A DNA stretch of 64,000 nucleotides from Sphingobacterium faecium. Its GTDB lineage: Bacteria; Bacteroidota; Bacteroidia; Sphingobacteriales; Sphingobacteriaceae. This document shows positions 1 to 9,656 of the stretch, one piece after another (the stretch's first letter is position 1; every line of letters starts with the position of its first letter). Location of the stretch: assembly GCF_003054045.1 (NCBI RefSeq), contig NZ_QBKH01000008.1, forward strand, positions 1-64,000. The letters run 5' to 3'. The translations under genes and the position numbers were made by a program. The notes beneath the pieces were generated by a model. That model searched no databases, was not told the origin of the DNA, and saw only the letters and a list, made by a program, of their open reading frames with translations.

Positions 1-83
1 ACCTCTTCCCATTCCGAACAGAGCAGTCAAGCCCGCCAGAGCCGATGGTATTGCCGTAACAGGTGGGAGAGTAGGTCGGTGCC
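1..83 (+). rRNA. rrf: 5S ribosomal RNA, 3' part
   Basis: The stretch holds the conserved 5S core (CCCATTCCGAACAG, then GCCGATGGTA) and the closing AGGTGGGAGAGTAGGTCGGTGCC-type 3' half seen in Bacteroidota 5S rRNA. The 5' part lies outside the window, so this is the end of an rRNA operon transcribed on the + strand. A T-run follows directly at 84-90. Confidence 0.95.
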
Positions 84-97
84 TTTTTTTATACAGA

Positions 98-126
98 AGC
101 CCTTGCTAAACAGCAGGGGCTTTTTT
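98..126 (+). terminator. rRNA operon terminator
   Basis: A ten-pair stem (98-107 with 112-121, one G-T wobble) closes a four-base loop and is followed by a T-run. It lies 14 bases after the 5S gene and fits intrinsic termination of the rRNA operon. Confidence 0.8.
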
Positions 127-204
127 GTGCGCTAAACTTTTTGGATTAATTGTTATTGTATCGATTCTTCTTATATAAGCTAACTTAAAATCCTAAATTT
201 ATTA

Positions 205-212
205 TATATTTG
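205..212 (+). promoter_or_regulatory. -7 element of the LacI-family gene
   Basis: TATATTTG matches the Bacteroidota -7 consensus TAnnTTTG exactly. It would start transcription near 219, about 16 bases before the ATG at 235. No convincing -33 TTTG is present at the usual distance. Confidence 0.45.
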
Positions 213-234
213 AAATGCTTTTATTTCAGCACTG

Positions 235-1251
235 ATGTCACAAATAACGATTATAGAATTAGCAGAACGTTTAGGTTTATCCAAGTCAACAGTATCACGA
301 GCTTTTCGGGATGGTAATGATATTAACCCCAATACAAAAGAACGTATTTTAAAAATGGCGGATGAATTGGGATTTTCACCCAATATGTATGCCAGCAACC
401 TAAGAGCTAATAAAAGCAATACGATTGCGATCATTATTCCTGAATTTGGTAATAAATTTTTTAGCCAAGCGATTAAAGGTATTGAACTGGTAGCTCGATC
501 TAAAAATTATCATACTTTAATTTATGTGACGGATCATCGGGTAGATAAGGAAGCATTAATAATCAGATCGCTGATCAATGGTCGCGTGGATGGGGTCATT
601 ATGTCTGCTTCGGGTGAAGGTCATGATCATAGTCATCTTCAAGTTTTAAAAGATAACAATATCCCCATTGTGTTTTTCGATAGAACTTACGATGATGTCA
701 ATACATCTTATGTAACAGGTAATGATTTTGAAGCTAGTTTTGCGGCAACGTCTCATTTAATCGAAAATGATTGTAGACGTATAGCCTATTTAGTGATTAA
801 TCAAAATGTTTCCATTGGAAAAGTACGTCTGGCGGGATATCGAGCTGCCTTAAAAAAATATCAAATTCCTTTTGATAAAAACTTGATTCTGGATACCGTT
901 AATGAGTCTGATGGCAATATGGAAGATATTAAAAATCTGTATCGTATACAGCAACCTGATGGACTATTTGCATCGGTGGAACGCTTGGCCATATCAGCTA
1001 TGCGTGTTGCCAAGAACGAGGGGATACGTATTCCTTCAGAAATGAAATTGATCTGTTTTTCTTGTTTGGATATTGCGGATCTGTTAGAACCAGCTTTAAG
1101 TGTCGTGAAACAGCCAGCTTATGAAATGGGTAAGATGGCGACAGAATATCTATGCCAATTGATTGCTAAACCGATTATCTTCTCTAACCAAGAAGTCACT
1201 TATCTTGAGTCTTCATTAATTTTTCAAAAATCTAGTAAAAAAAATCACTAA
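235..1251 (+). CDS. LacI-family transcriptional regulator of the maltodextrin locus
   Basis: A 338-residue protein with the standard LacI/GalR layout. An N-terminal helix-turn-helix (residues about 4-24, with LGLSKSTVSRAF) and a hinge helix reach to about residue 60. The periplasmic-binding-protein-like sensor domain follows (AIIIPEFGNKFF, GRVDGVIMS, DGLFASVERLAISAM). Length is normal and nothing is missing. It is divided by 184 bases from the first GH13 gene, and that gap holds two palindromic LacI-type sites, so it probably controls the downstream operon in response to maltose or a maltodextrin. Whether it represses or activates cannot be read from the sequence. Some Bacteroidota starch loci use such a LacI protein rather than the membrane regulator SusR. 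Confidence 0.92.
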   Translation: MSQITIIELAERLGLSKSTVSRAFRDGNDINPNTKERILKMADELGFSPNMYASNLRANKSNTIAIIIPEFGNKFFSQAIKGIELVARSKNYHTLIYVTDHRVDKEALIIRSLINGRVDGVIMSASGEGHDHSHLQVLKDNNIPIVFFDRTYDDVNTSYVTGNDFEASFAATSHLIENDCRRIAYLVINQNVSIGKVRLAGYRAALKKYQIPFDKNLILDTVNESDGNMEDIKNLYRIQQPDGLFASVERLAISAMRVAKNEGIRIPSEMKLICFSCLDIADLLEPALSVVKQPAYEMGKMATEYLCQLIAKPIIFSNQEVTYLESSLIFQKSSKKNH

Positions 1252-1291
1252 AAAGTTTGGATTTAACTCTTTAGCTTTCTATCTTAGATAA

Positions 1292-1313
1292 ATATTGGGA
1301 ACGTTCCCAATAT
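1292..1313 (+). promoter_or_regulatory. LacI-type operator 1
   Basis: A perfect 22-base palindrome with core TTGGGAACGTTCCCAA and the central CG typical of LacI/CcpA/MalR sites. It lies 41 bases after the stop of the LacI-family gene and 123 bases before the GH13 start. Confidence 0.8.
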
Positions 1314-1393
1314 GAGATTACCAATTGTAAAGGGATTTTTGCTTTTAATTTATAGTATATTTTTCGAATAGGCTATTTTTTTATACCAAATAT

Positions 1394-1407
1394 TGGGAAC
1401 GTTCCCA
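1394..1407 (+). promoter_or_regulatory. LacI-type operator 2
   Basis: A 14-base palindrome TGGGAACGTTCCCA with the same core as the site at 1292-1313. The two centres are 98 bases apart. The 20 bases beginning at 1290 and at 1388 are identical, and both copies are followed by CCAATT and then an AGG-containing stretch. It ends 28 bases before the GH13 start codon, so a protein bound here would be close to the start of the message. Confidence 0.8.
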
Positions 1408-1435
1408 TAGCTAAGTAAACCAATTATAAGGAGTT

Positions 1436-4027
1436 ATGAAACATTACTTTATTTATGTATTTTTTAGTATATCGATTATTTTTTTTGGGTGTAAAAAAAA
1501 TAATCCGAGTGCTGTAATAGTAGATGAAGAAATAGCTCCAAGTGAGGTCGGCTTACTAACAACCAATAAACTATTTAATTATTGGGATGAATCGATTACT
1601 TTCTTTTTTGATGTCAATAAGGGTAATAATGCATTGGTTTCCACTGACGGTTCGCTGTATCTACATATCGGTCTTATCACATCCAATAGTAAAGATCAGC
1701 ACGATTGGAAAGAAGTTGCAACAGATTGGTCAAAAAATGAAGATGCCTATAAATTGACTCGTCAAACAGATGGTAGGTATAGCATTACGATCAATCCGAG
1801 TCAAGTCTTTAAAGGAATTAGCAGTAGTCAGGTTATTAAGATCGCGTTATTGGTACGAAATGCTGATGGGACTAAAGTTCAAAGAAATAAAGATGGTTCG
1901 GATATGTATGTTGACATAGCCACAAAAGGTGAAACGAATATTCTATTTTTAAAACCTTACACGCAACCTACATATTTATTAAAAGCGGAAAAAGATGCTT
2001 ATTTAGTAAATGAAGAGCTCGCTATTGAGGTGTTGTCCACAGTAGCGGGTAAACTTTCTATTAGTATTGATGAGGTTGAACAAGAAAGTATAAATGGTGC
2101 ATTGCACCATACATTTAGATGCAAGTTTGCTACTGTAGGTTTGCATCTGATAACTGCTCGTATTGAAGTCAATGGAAAGAGCTTCGTAAGACAATTACAG
2201 GTATTTGTTAATGATAAATCTGAAATTGCAGCATTACCAGCTGGTATCAATAAGAATGGTGTAACGATCGACAAGCAAAAAAAGACAGTGAGTTTTGCTG
2301 TAACGGCTCCAGGTAAATCAACTATATTTTTATTAGGCAGTTTTAATAATTTTCAGGCAGAATCAAAGTATGTCTTGAAACAGACGACTGATGGAAATAC
2401 GTGTTGGTTGACCTTAAATGATCTTGATTTTTCAAAAAAGTATGCCTATCAATTTTTAATTGATGGTCAATTAAGAATAGCTGATCCATACAGCAATCTG
2501 GTTTTAGATCCCCTATATGATAGCAGTCTAGGAAATTCAATTGCTGATTTACCGTCATATCCAATACAGCAGACGACAGGTCAGGTCAGTATATTAGAAT
2601 TGAATCGTGCGGAGTATCCTTGGAAAGTAGAGCATTTTAATAAACCAAATCCTTATGATCTAGTCATCTATGAGTTGCTCACGCGTGATTTTTCAAAACC
2701 ACATAATTTTAATGCTATTCGCGATTCAATTCCTTATTTGAAACGACTGGGTATTAATGCTGTCGAATTGATGCCTGTTCAGGAAAGTGAGGGGAATTCA
2801 AGTTGGGGTTACAATCCTTCTTATCATTTGGCATTGGATAAGTATTATGGTCGTGCGGATGAACTGAAGAGTCTCGTAGATCATCTTCATCAGGCAGGTA
2901 TCGCGGTAATCCTAGATGTGGTGCTTAATCATGCTTTTGGACAATCACCATTGGCTCAGCTGTATTTTCAAGGGCAAATATCAAATTCAAATAATATCTG
3001 GTTTAATAGGACGCCGACCCATCCTTTTAATGTGGGGTATGATTTTAATCATGAAAGTTACTATACACAGACGTTTGTGAAGGATGTCTTGAAATATTGG
3101 ATCCAAGAATTTAAGATTGATGGTTTTCGTTTTGATTTATCAAAGGGATTTACACAGCAAAATACGGGTACTTCAGATAGTAACGTCGGCTCTTGGTCTG
3201 CCTATGATGCTAGTCGGGTTTTGATTTGGAAAAATTATCATGATTATCTTAAAACTCTTGATCCAAGTTGCTACGTCATATTGGAACATTTTGGTTCTGA
3301 TCAAGAGGAGCAAGAACTGGCTGCGGAAGGGATGTTGTTGTGGAATAATTTAAATGGAACTTTTAATGAAGCAACAATGGGCTATAATAATGGTTCAAAA
3401 TCGGATCTAAGTAGATTATTTGCTGAATCTCATGGTTTTCAAACACCTAATATGGTGACTTATATGGAATCACATGATGAGGAACGTATTCAGTTTAAGA
3501 ATGCGCAGTATGGTTATGTGGATGGATCCTATTCTGTCAAGGATCTTACAACGGCATTAGAGCGAACCCAAGTGGCTGCAACATTTTTGTTAGCTAGTCC
3601 TGGACCTAAAATGATCTGGCAATTTGGTGAGTTTGGTTATGATGTATCGATTGATGAAAATGGTCGGACAGGTGAAAAACCACTGAAATGGGATTATTTA
3701 TCAAATGTTTCACGTAAACGGTTATTTGATCATTATGCAAAATTGATTCAGTTGAAAAGAGCAAATCCAATTTTTAGAAAAGCAAGATTATTGTCGTCTT
3801 CACTGCAAGAGGGATTAAAATATTATCTGATGACTGATGGTCATCAGACCATATTTGTTGTCGGAAATTTTGATACCATGAATAGACAATTTCAAATAAC
3901 AGCAGGCTTAGCGGGGAATTGGTATGATAATATGGCTCAATCAAATCTAAATTGGGTTCAAAATGATCATATTATAATTAAGCCTGGCAATTATTATCTT
4001 TTAAGTAAAACTAAATTAATAAACTAA
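1436..4027 (+). CDS. SusG-like surface GH13 alpha-amylase/pullulanase lipoprotein
   Basis: An 863-residue lipoprotein. The signal peptide ends in the lipobox FFGC, which would lipidate Cys19. A SusE-like beta domain comes first, then a CBM48-like E-set domain around residues 270-360 (LLGSFNNF), then the GH13 (beta/alpha)8 barrel. All catalytic motifs are intact: DVVLNHAF (about Asp494), GFRFDLS (nucleophile about Asp567), VILEHFG (acid about Glu617) and ESHDEER (about Asp681). The role would be endo-cutting of starch or pullulan at the cell surface, as SusG does. It is the first gene of the operon behind two operators. AAGGAG sits only two bases before the ATG. Exact bond specificity (alpha-1,4 or alpha-1,6) is not decided by these motifs. 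Confidence 0.9.
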   Translation: MKHYFIYVFFSISIIFFGCKKNNPSAVIVDEEIAPSEVGLLTTNKLFNYWDESITFFFDVNKGNNALVSTDGSLYLHIGLITSNSKDQHDWKEVATDWSKNEDAYKLTRQTDGRYSITINPSQVFKGISSSQVIKIALLVRNADGTKVQRNKDGSDMYVDIATKGETNILFLKPYTQPTYLLKAEKDAYLVNEELAIEVLSTVAGKLSISIDEVEQESINGALHHTFRCKFATVGLHLITARIEVNGKSFVRQLQVFVNDKSEIAALPAGINKNGVTIDKQKKTVSFAVTAPGKSTIFLLGSFNNFQAESKYVLKQTTDGNTCWLTLNDLDFSKKYAYQFLIDGQLRIADPYSNLVLDPLYDSSLGNSIADLPSYPIQQTTGQVSILELNRAEYPWKVEHFNKPNPYDLVIYELLTRDFSKPHNFNAIRDSIPYLKRLGINAVELMPVQESEGNSSWGYNPSYHLALDKYYGRADELKSLVDHLHQAGIAVILDVVLNHAFGQSPLAQLYFQGQISNSNNIWFNRTPTHPFNVGYDFNHESYYTQTFVKDVLKYWIQEFKIDGFRFDLSKGFTQQNTGTSDSNVGSWSAYDASRVLIWKNYHDYLKTLDPSCYVILEHFGSDQEEQELAAEGMLLWNNLNGTFNEATMGYNNGSKSDLSRLFAESHGFQTPNMVTYMESHDEERIQFKNAQYGYVDGSYSVKDLTTALERTQVAATFLLASPGPKMIWQFGEFGYDVSIDENGRTGEKPLKWDYLSNVSRKRLFDHYAKLIQLKRANPIFRKARLLSSSLQEGLKYYLMTDGHQTIFVVGNFDTMNRQFQITAGLAGNWYDNMAQSNLNWVQNDHIIIKPGNYYLLSKTKLIN

Positions 4028-4048
4028 ACAATAAAAATCAATTACATT

Positions 4049-7033
4049 ATGAGCAAATTTACATTACGAGCTGTAATGACCTTTGGTCTTTTGATGATGC
4101 TTTGGGTGAATGCTTTTTCTCAAAACTCTTCACTTTCAGGTAAGGTGGTAGATAATAAAGGGGAAGTACTACTTGGAGCAACTATTATCATCAAAGGAAG
4201 TCCAATTTCGACAGCAACAAATCAAAACGGGGAGTATAAGATTAGTCAAGTACCTTTAGGTAAGACGACTGTCACTGTCAACATGATTGGTTATAATTCA
4301 ATGGATTTACCCATTCAGATTGTTAGCGGTGCAAATGTTTTGAATTTTACATTAAATTCGAGCACAAGTGATTTAGAAGAAGTTGTTGTGATTGGTTACG
4401 GTGTGGCCAAGAAAAAACAAATTACAGGTTCTATCTCTAGTGTAGGTCCTAAAGAATTTAATACAGGTGTGGTCAGTTCTCCGGATCAGTTATTGGCCGG
4501 TAAAGTTGCAGGTTTAACTGTGAATAGATCGGGTGGAGATCCTACTGCAGCATCAACAATTCAACTGCGTGGACCATCTTCATTGACTGCGAGTTCTGCT
4601 CCCTTGTATGTAATCGATGGAGTTGTAGGTGCAAATATTGAATTGGTAGCGCCGGATGATATTGTATCGATGGATGTGATGAAGGATGCCTCTTCCACAG
4701 CAATTTACGGGTCACGTGCGGCAAATGGCGTTATTTTCGTGACGACAAAACGTGGTAAGGCCGGTAAACCTGTTTTGGCTTATAGTGGCTATGCTGCTAT
4801 TGAACGTGTTGCAAATCGTGTGAATGTGTTAAGTGCTGCTGAGCATAAGCAATTTTTAGCAGACAATGGATTAACGGTCGCTGCTTCTGAGACGGGGTTT
4901 GATACCGATTGGCAGGATGAGATAACACGCACGGGAGTTTCTCATAATCACAATTTATCGCTAACAGGAGGTTCTGAAGGTACACGATATAATGCTTCTG
5001 TTAATTATTTTAATAATCAAGGTATTGTGAAAAGAAGCGATCTGGAAAGGGTGGTTGCTCGTGTTGGTATCGATCAAAATGCTTTTGACGATCGCTTAAA
5101 ACTAGCGCTTAATGTTGCTAATAGTATGAACAAATCTAACCATGTGGACTACGGCATCTTTAATGGAGCAGCTCGTTATCTACCAACTTCACCAGTACGT
5201 TCAGATGATGCCGCTTATGCCGCATATGATGGTTATTTTCAGGTGCCAGGAAGGACAAATTATTTCAATCCGGTAGCGATGCTGAACCAGCGTGATGAAG
5301 AACGAAATAACAACACCTTACTCGCCAGTTTGAAAGCTGATCTTACTATTTTCAAGGGATTGACCTGGACTAATGTCATCTCTTATCAACAAAATCAATT
5401 TGATAAGAAATATTATATGCATCGGACTGACTTTGATTCGAAAGCATTGGGCAGGGGTTTTGCGGAGCGTTCAAATCTGAAAAATATCGATAAAATTTTC
5501 GAATCTTATGTTAATTACAATGTGACCAAGAATCTTCATTCTTTCGATGCGATGGCTGGTTATTCTTATCAGAAAACAAAAAATAATGATGGAGTTGTTG
5601 CTTCTTCTGTAGGATTTATGTCTGACGATCTAGGGGGTAACAATCTAAATTTAGGGACATTGCCTGATGGTTATAATCCTTATAGTACCTATCCGTATAT
5701 TTTGGAGTCTTTATTGATTTCAGTTTATGGTCGTGTGGGATACAATTATGATGAAAAATACTTATTAAGTGCTTCTGTACGCCGCGATGGTTCATCAAAA
5801 TTTGGAAAAAATAATAGATGGGCGACATTTCCTTCAGTTTCTGGAGCTTGGAGAATTAGCAGAGAAAGCTTTATGCAAGACCAAGATTTGTTTAGCGAAT
5901 TGAAGTTACGTGCGGGGTATGGTATCTCGGGAAATCAGAATATCGATCCATATCGTCAGATTATTATTTTCGGTCCTCAAAATGGTCAATTTTTGTATAA
6001 CGGTAATTGGATGAATGCTTATGGTGTGAACCAAAATGAAAATCCGGATTTAAAATGGGAAAGTACATCCATGTTTAATGCAGGATTGGATTTTGAACTC
6101 TGGAGAGGTCGTTTGGGTGGTAGCATTGAATATTACAATAAAGAAACGAAAGACTTATTGTATGAGTATGATGTACCATCGCCACCTTATCAGTTCAATC
6201 GTTTATTGGCTAATGGAGCAAGTATGAGCAATAAAGGTGTGGAGATCACTTTAAATGCGATGGTTTATCGCAATAGTAATTTTTCATACAATACAACAGT
6301 CAACTTTGCCCGTAATGTGAATAAGGTTGGATCATTATCTTCTAATATTGAAAATATTGGTGTATCAGAGCGTTATGAAGGAAGTATTGGTCTTGATGGC
6401 TGGACAGGTCAAACGGCAGCAATTGTTTTACCAGGTCAGGCTTTGGGGACATTTTATGTGGCTAATTACATCGGTTATGATGCAACTGCCAAGAAAACAA
6501 TTTATCAAAAACCATCGGGTGAACTTGTAACACAAGATCAGATTTCGGCACCTGATGACTATATGGTCATGGGACACGCACTTCCTAAATTTACTTATGG
6601 TTGGAACAATAGTTTTCAATATAAAAACTGGGATTTGAACTTCTTCTTACGTGGTATGTATGGTAATCAAATTTTTAATGCTACACGTGCTGATCTAAGC
6701 CGTCTACAACAGGCTAATGTGACCAATATCTCTAAAGATGCAGTTGAAGAAGGCATATTTGAAACACCATTAATTGCTTCTAGCAGATTTATCGAAGATG
6801 GTTCATTCTTAAGATTAGATAACGCCACATTGGGTTATTCGTTTAATGTGAAGGAATCTAAATATTTTAAAAATGCACGATTGTATGTGTCAGGACAAAA
6901 TCTGTTCACGATAACCAAATATTCGGGTGTAGATCCTGAGGTAAGTTTAAGTGGTTTAGCGCCTGGCGTTGATAATAGAAATTATTATCCAAAAACAAGA
7001 TCGTTCTTGTTAGGTGTAAAATTAGCTTTTTAA
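4049..7033 (+). CDS. SusC-like TonB-dependent outer-membrane transporter (maltodextrin)
   Basis: A 994-residue protein. It has a signal peptide (about 25 residues, ending NAFSQ), a carboxypeptidase-D-regulatory-like domain (about 28-108), the SusC signature DLEEVVVIGYG, a plug domain with the AAIYGSRAANGVIFVTTK-like segment, and a 22-strand barrel ending in an aromatic-rich C-terminus. It imports oligosaccharides across the outer membrane with energy from TonB-ExbBD, working with the SusD protein encoded 19 bases downstream. The surrounding GH13/GH65 genes point to alpha-glucan oligosaccharides as cargo, which is context inference. Confidence 0.95.
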   Translation: MSKFTLRAVMTFGLLMMLWVNAFSQNSSLSGKVVDNKGEVLLGATIIIKGSPISTATNQNGEYKISQVPLGKTTVTVNMIGYNSMDLPIQIVSGANVLNFTLNSSTSDLEEVVVIGYGVAKKKQITGSISSVGPKEFNTGVVSSPDQLLAGKVAGLTVNRSGGDPTAASTIQLRGPSSLTASSAPLYVIDGVVGANIELVAPDDIVSMDVMKDASSTAIYGSRAANGVIFVTTKRGKAGKPVLAYSGYAAIERVANRVNVLSAAEHKQFLADNGLTVAASETGFDTDWQDEITRTGVSHNHNLSLTGGSEGTRYNASVNYFNNQGIVKRSDLERVVARVGIDQNAFDDRLKLALNVANSMNKSNHVDYGIFNGAARYLPTSPVRSDDAAYAAYDGYFQVPGRTNYFNPVAMLNQRDEERNNNTLLASLKADLTIFKGLTWTNVISYQQNQFDKKYYMHRTDFDSKALGRGFAERSNLKNIDKIFESYVNYNVTKNLHSFDAMAGYSYQKTKNNDGVVASSVGFMSDDLGGNNLNLGTLPDGYNPYSTYPYILESLLISVYGRVGYNYDEKYLLSASVRRDGSSKFGKNNRWATFPSVSGAWRISRESFMQDQDLFSELKLRAGYGISGNQNIDPYRQIIIFGPQNGQFLYNGNWMNAYGVNQNENPDLKWESTSMFNAGLDFELWRGRLGGSIEYYNKETKDLLYEYDVPSPPYQFNRLLANGASMSNKGVEITLNAMVYRNSNFSYNTTVNFARNVNKVGSLSSNIENIGVSERYEGSIGLDGWTGQTAAIVLPGQALGTFYVANYIGYDATAKKTIYQKPSGELVTQDQISAPDDYMVMGHALPKFTYGWNNSFQYKNWDLNFFLRGMYGNQIFNATRADLSRLQQANVTNISKDAVEEGIFETPLIASSRFIEDGSFLRLDNATLGYSFNVKESKYFKNARLYVSGQNLFTITKYSGVDPEVSLSGLAPGVDNRNYYPKTRSFLLGVKLAF

Positions 7034-7052
7034 CTTTTAATCACAGTTAGTT

Positions 7053-8609
7053 ATGAAAAAGAGATTCAATAAAATTAATTTATTCTTATTTGCCGGACTA
7101 TTGGTAGCAGGACAATCTTGTACCAAATTTGACGATAAGATGTATTCAGCATATACAGAAGATACATTTCCTAAAACTCCAGAACAATTTATTGCTGTAA
7201 CAGGTCCTGTATATACAAGCGCAAGAGGATATTTTGACAATTACTTTAGTCTGCAGACAGCGGGTTCGGACGAAGTGATTATCCCAACAAGGGGTGGGGA
7301 TTGGTTTGACGGTGGTAAATGGCGTGATATGCACTATCACACCTGGTCAGCATCGCATGAAGTTGTTCAAAATAATTGGGATTGGGGTTTTAATGCTATT
7401 GGTACTTGTAATCGTGTACTCAGTATTTTGGAACAATCTCCAGAATCGACTACAAAGGCACAGACTGTTTCTGAAATAAAAGCCATGCGTGCCTGGTATT
7501 ATTTTTTGATGATGGATGCTTATGGAAATATTCCTTTAGTAACCAGTTTTGATACTGGTACAGAATTGCCAGCGACTAAACCTCGGGCAGAAGTTTACCA
7601 ATTTATTGTACAGGACCTAGAAGAAAACTTGGCCAACTTGAGTGAAGAAAAGACGGAAGCGACTTATGGTCGACCGACCAAATGGTTTGCACATACCTTA
7701 TTAGCAAAACTGTATTTAAATGCGCAGGTTTATAGTGGTACTGCTAATTGGAATAAGGTGGTGGAACATAGCAATGCTGTTATTAATTCTGGCAAGTATG
7801 CTTTGGAAAATGATTTTCTGACACAGTTTAAACCCGATAATGGAGCATCAAATCCTGAACCGATTTTTTCTATTCCTTATGATGCTTCTCGCGCGACAGG
7901 AAACACTTTATTTAACCGTGTACTACATTATGCTCATCGCCAAACCTTTGAGTTGAGTATAAATCCTTGGAATGGATGGAGTGCACAACCTGCATATTTT
8001 GATTTGTTTGATCAAGCTGATAATCGTAAAAAGCAATGGCTATATGGCCAACAATATAACTCTACTGGACAACCGTTGAATTATAATGGATTGAATGTGG
8101 TGTTAGATCCCTATGCGTATACCTTATTACCGGGTTCTGATTTTGATATTGGCGGAGCAGACGATGTAGGTAGATTGGCAGGAGCACGTTGTATCAAATA
8201 TTATCCAGATAAGAACCAAATTAGTAATAATGCAGGCAATGATGTGGTCGTATTCCGTCTTGCAGATGTGTTGCTGATGAAAGCGGAAGCTGTTTTGAGA
8301 GGAGCTACAGCAGCAAGTGTTGCTCAAGCTGTCGATGCGGCCAATCAAGTTCGCAAACGTGCTTTCCCAGTTAATCCGGAGAAACATTTTACGGCTAGTA
8401 CATTGACTTTGGATGCTATTTATAAAGAACGTGCGCTGGAGTTTACTTTTGAATTGACTAGAAGAACAGATATGATTCGGTTTGGAAGATGGGAAGATGC
8501 TCAGTTGTTTAAACCCGCTAATCCTGGCGAAACTTATAAACGACTGTTTCCTATTCCGGCAAGAGCAAGAGCCAATAATAATAAATTGGATCAAAATCCT
8601 GGTTATTAA
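7053..8609 (+). CDS. SusD-like starch-binding lipoprotein
   Basis: A 518-residue RagB/SusD protein. The lipobox GQSC gives lipidation at Cys23, and Asp residues follow closely, as in surface-exported lipoproteins. The TPR-like helical fold is recognisable from the MRAWYYFLMMDAYGNIPLV segment and the C-terminal region RRTDMIRFGRW. A typical ending (FPIPARARANNNKLDQNPGY) is present. It forms the lid of the SusC transporter encoded just upstream and hands sugar to it. Gene order, spacing and length are all standard. Confidence 0.95.
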   Translation: MKKRFNKINLFLFAGLLVAGQSCTKFDDKMYSAYTEDTFPKTPEQFIAVTGPVYTSARGYFDNYFSLQTAGSDEVIIPTRGGDWFDGGKWRDMHYHTWSASHEVVQNNWDWGFNAIGTCNRVLSILEQSPESTTKAQTVSEIKAMRAWYYFLMMDAYGNIPLVTSFDTGTELPATKPRAEVYQFIVQDLEENLANLSEEKTEATYGRPTKWFAHTLLAKLYLNAQVYSGTANWNKVVEHSNAVINSGKYALENDFLTQFKPDNGASNPEPIFSIPYDASRATGNTLFNRVLHYAHRQTFELSINPWNGWSAQPAYFDLFDQADNRKKQWLYGQQYNSTGQPLNYNGLNVVLDPYAYTLLPGSDFDIGGADDVGRLAGARCIKYYPDKNQISNNAGNDVVVFRLADVLLMKAEAVLRGATAASVAQAVDAANQVRKRAFPVNPEKHFTASTLTLDAIYKERALEFTFELTRRTDMIRFGRWEDAQLFKPANPGETYKRLFPIPARARANNNKLDQNPGY

Positions 8610-8629
8610 TTTTTAAATGAATAGAAATT

Positions 8630-9610
8630 ATGAAAATGTCTACTATATTTCGATTGCTATTAGTTTTAGTTATAGGTACTTCTTCTCTTTTATACTCTTG
8701 TAAAAAAGTAGAACACGGTATTGATGTACCAATCGTGTCGATCAATGAAAATACGGTTTCGACCATTCAAGTGGGGAAAAAGCTGAAAGTTGGTTTTATC
8801 GCTAATCAGGTTACGGATTTTACATTCTCGATTGTGCCGGTAGCTGCCGGTGAAGCTTTAATGACTGAAAATATTACTGTTGATCCGAACACCTTTATTG
8901 TTTCAAAAGAATTTGATATTCCCAATCAAGTATCTTGGATCGGTGATGCCTTATTGAAGATTTCATATACTTCGGCGGGTCAAGTCATCGAAAAAACAAA
9001 ACCCATTACGTTTACAGAAAGTAATCCGCAAATGTTTCTTGTTGGAGGCTCAGTTGCCGCTGGTTGGGAACCAACTTTAGCGCTTCCGATGAGTTTGTAC
9101 GATAAGGACAGTAAATCAAAGTTTGAAGTCTATGAGTATGTCACTGTTGACGGTTCTGGATTCAAATTTTTACCGACTAATGTGGATTGGACAGATGCGT
9201 TTGGAAAAGGAACATCCGATGGTACTTTATTACAAAGTGCTGATGCGGGTAATATTACGGTTGCATCTGATGATTTTTATAGAATCCGAATGGATGCCGA
9301 AGCTAAAACCTATGAAGTATTAAAATCAACATGGGGTGTTATTGGTAGTGCAACTCCAAATGGTTGGGATAGTGATACCGACATGAAGTTTGTGGGGAGT
9401 AAAGGCATCTATACATGGAAATTGACCGTAAACCTAACTGTCGGTGAATTGAAATTCCGAATGAATGATGATTGGATCATTAATATCGGTGGGGAACTCT
9501 CTTCTTTGCAACAAGATGGTGCCAATATAGCTATTGCTACAGCTGGCAAATATGATATTGAACTGTCACGAACAGCTTCGGGCTATTCAGCAAAAATTTC
9601 TAAAAACTAA
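8630..9610 (+). CDS. SusE/SusF-like surface glycan-binding lipoprotein
   Basis: A 326-residue lipoprotein with lipobox LYSC (Cys24). After an N-terminal Ig-like domain (about 30-130) come two SusE/SusF-type carbohydrate-binding modules. The first begins MFLVGGSVAAGWEP at about residue 138, and the second begins WGVIGSATPNGWD at about residue 235. SusE/SusF proteins bind starch at the cell surface but do not cut it. The position after SusD in the operon is the classical one. The assignment rests on domain patterns and gene order, and family members vary widely in sequence. The next gene is separated by a stable hairpin. Confidence 0.85.
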   Translation: MKMSTIFRLLLVLVIGTSSLLYSCKKVEHGIDVPIVSINENTVSTIQVGKKLKVGFIANQVTDFTFSIVPVAAGEALMTENITVDPNTFIVSKEFDIPNQVSWIGDALLKISYTSAGQVIEKTKPITFTESNPQMFLVGGSVAAGWEPTLALPMSLYDKDSKSKFEVYEYVTVDGSGFKFLPTNVDWTDAFGKGTSDGTLLQSADAGNITVASDDFYRIRMDAEAKTYEVLKSTWGVIGSATPNGWDSDTDMKFVGSKGIYTWKLTVNLTVGELKFRMNDDWIINIGGELSSLQQDGANIAIATAGKYDIELSRTASGYSAKISKN

Positions 9611-9614
9611 TACT

Positions 9615-9637
9615 ATGGGGAGCATAGGGCTCCCCAT
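9615..9637 (+). terminator. intercistronic hairpin between SusE/F-like and GH13 genes
   Basis: A perfect nine-pair GC-rich stem (9615-9623 with 9629-9637, arms ATGGGGAGC and GCTCCCCAT) with a five-base loop sits in the 46-base gap. The sequence after it (TTCTATAAACTTTT) is only moderately T-rich, so it may be an attenuator or an RNA-stability/processing element rather than a full terminator. Confidence 0.55.
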
Positions 9638-9656
9638 TTCTATAAACTTTTATTGA

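Noticed and set aside
8127..8594. A 155-codon open frame on the minus strand inside the SusD gene
   Set aside because: It is antisense to a strong SusD coding frame, is rich in Ser, Cys and Ile in the way of a shadow frame, and matches no family I recognise.
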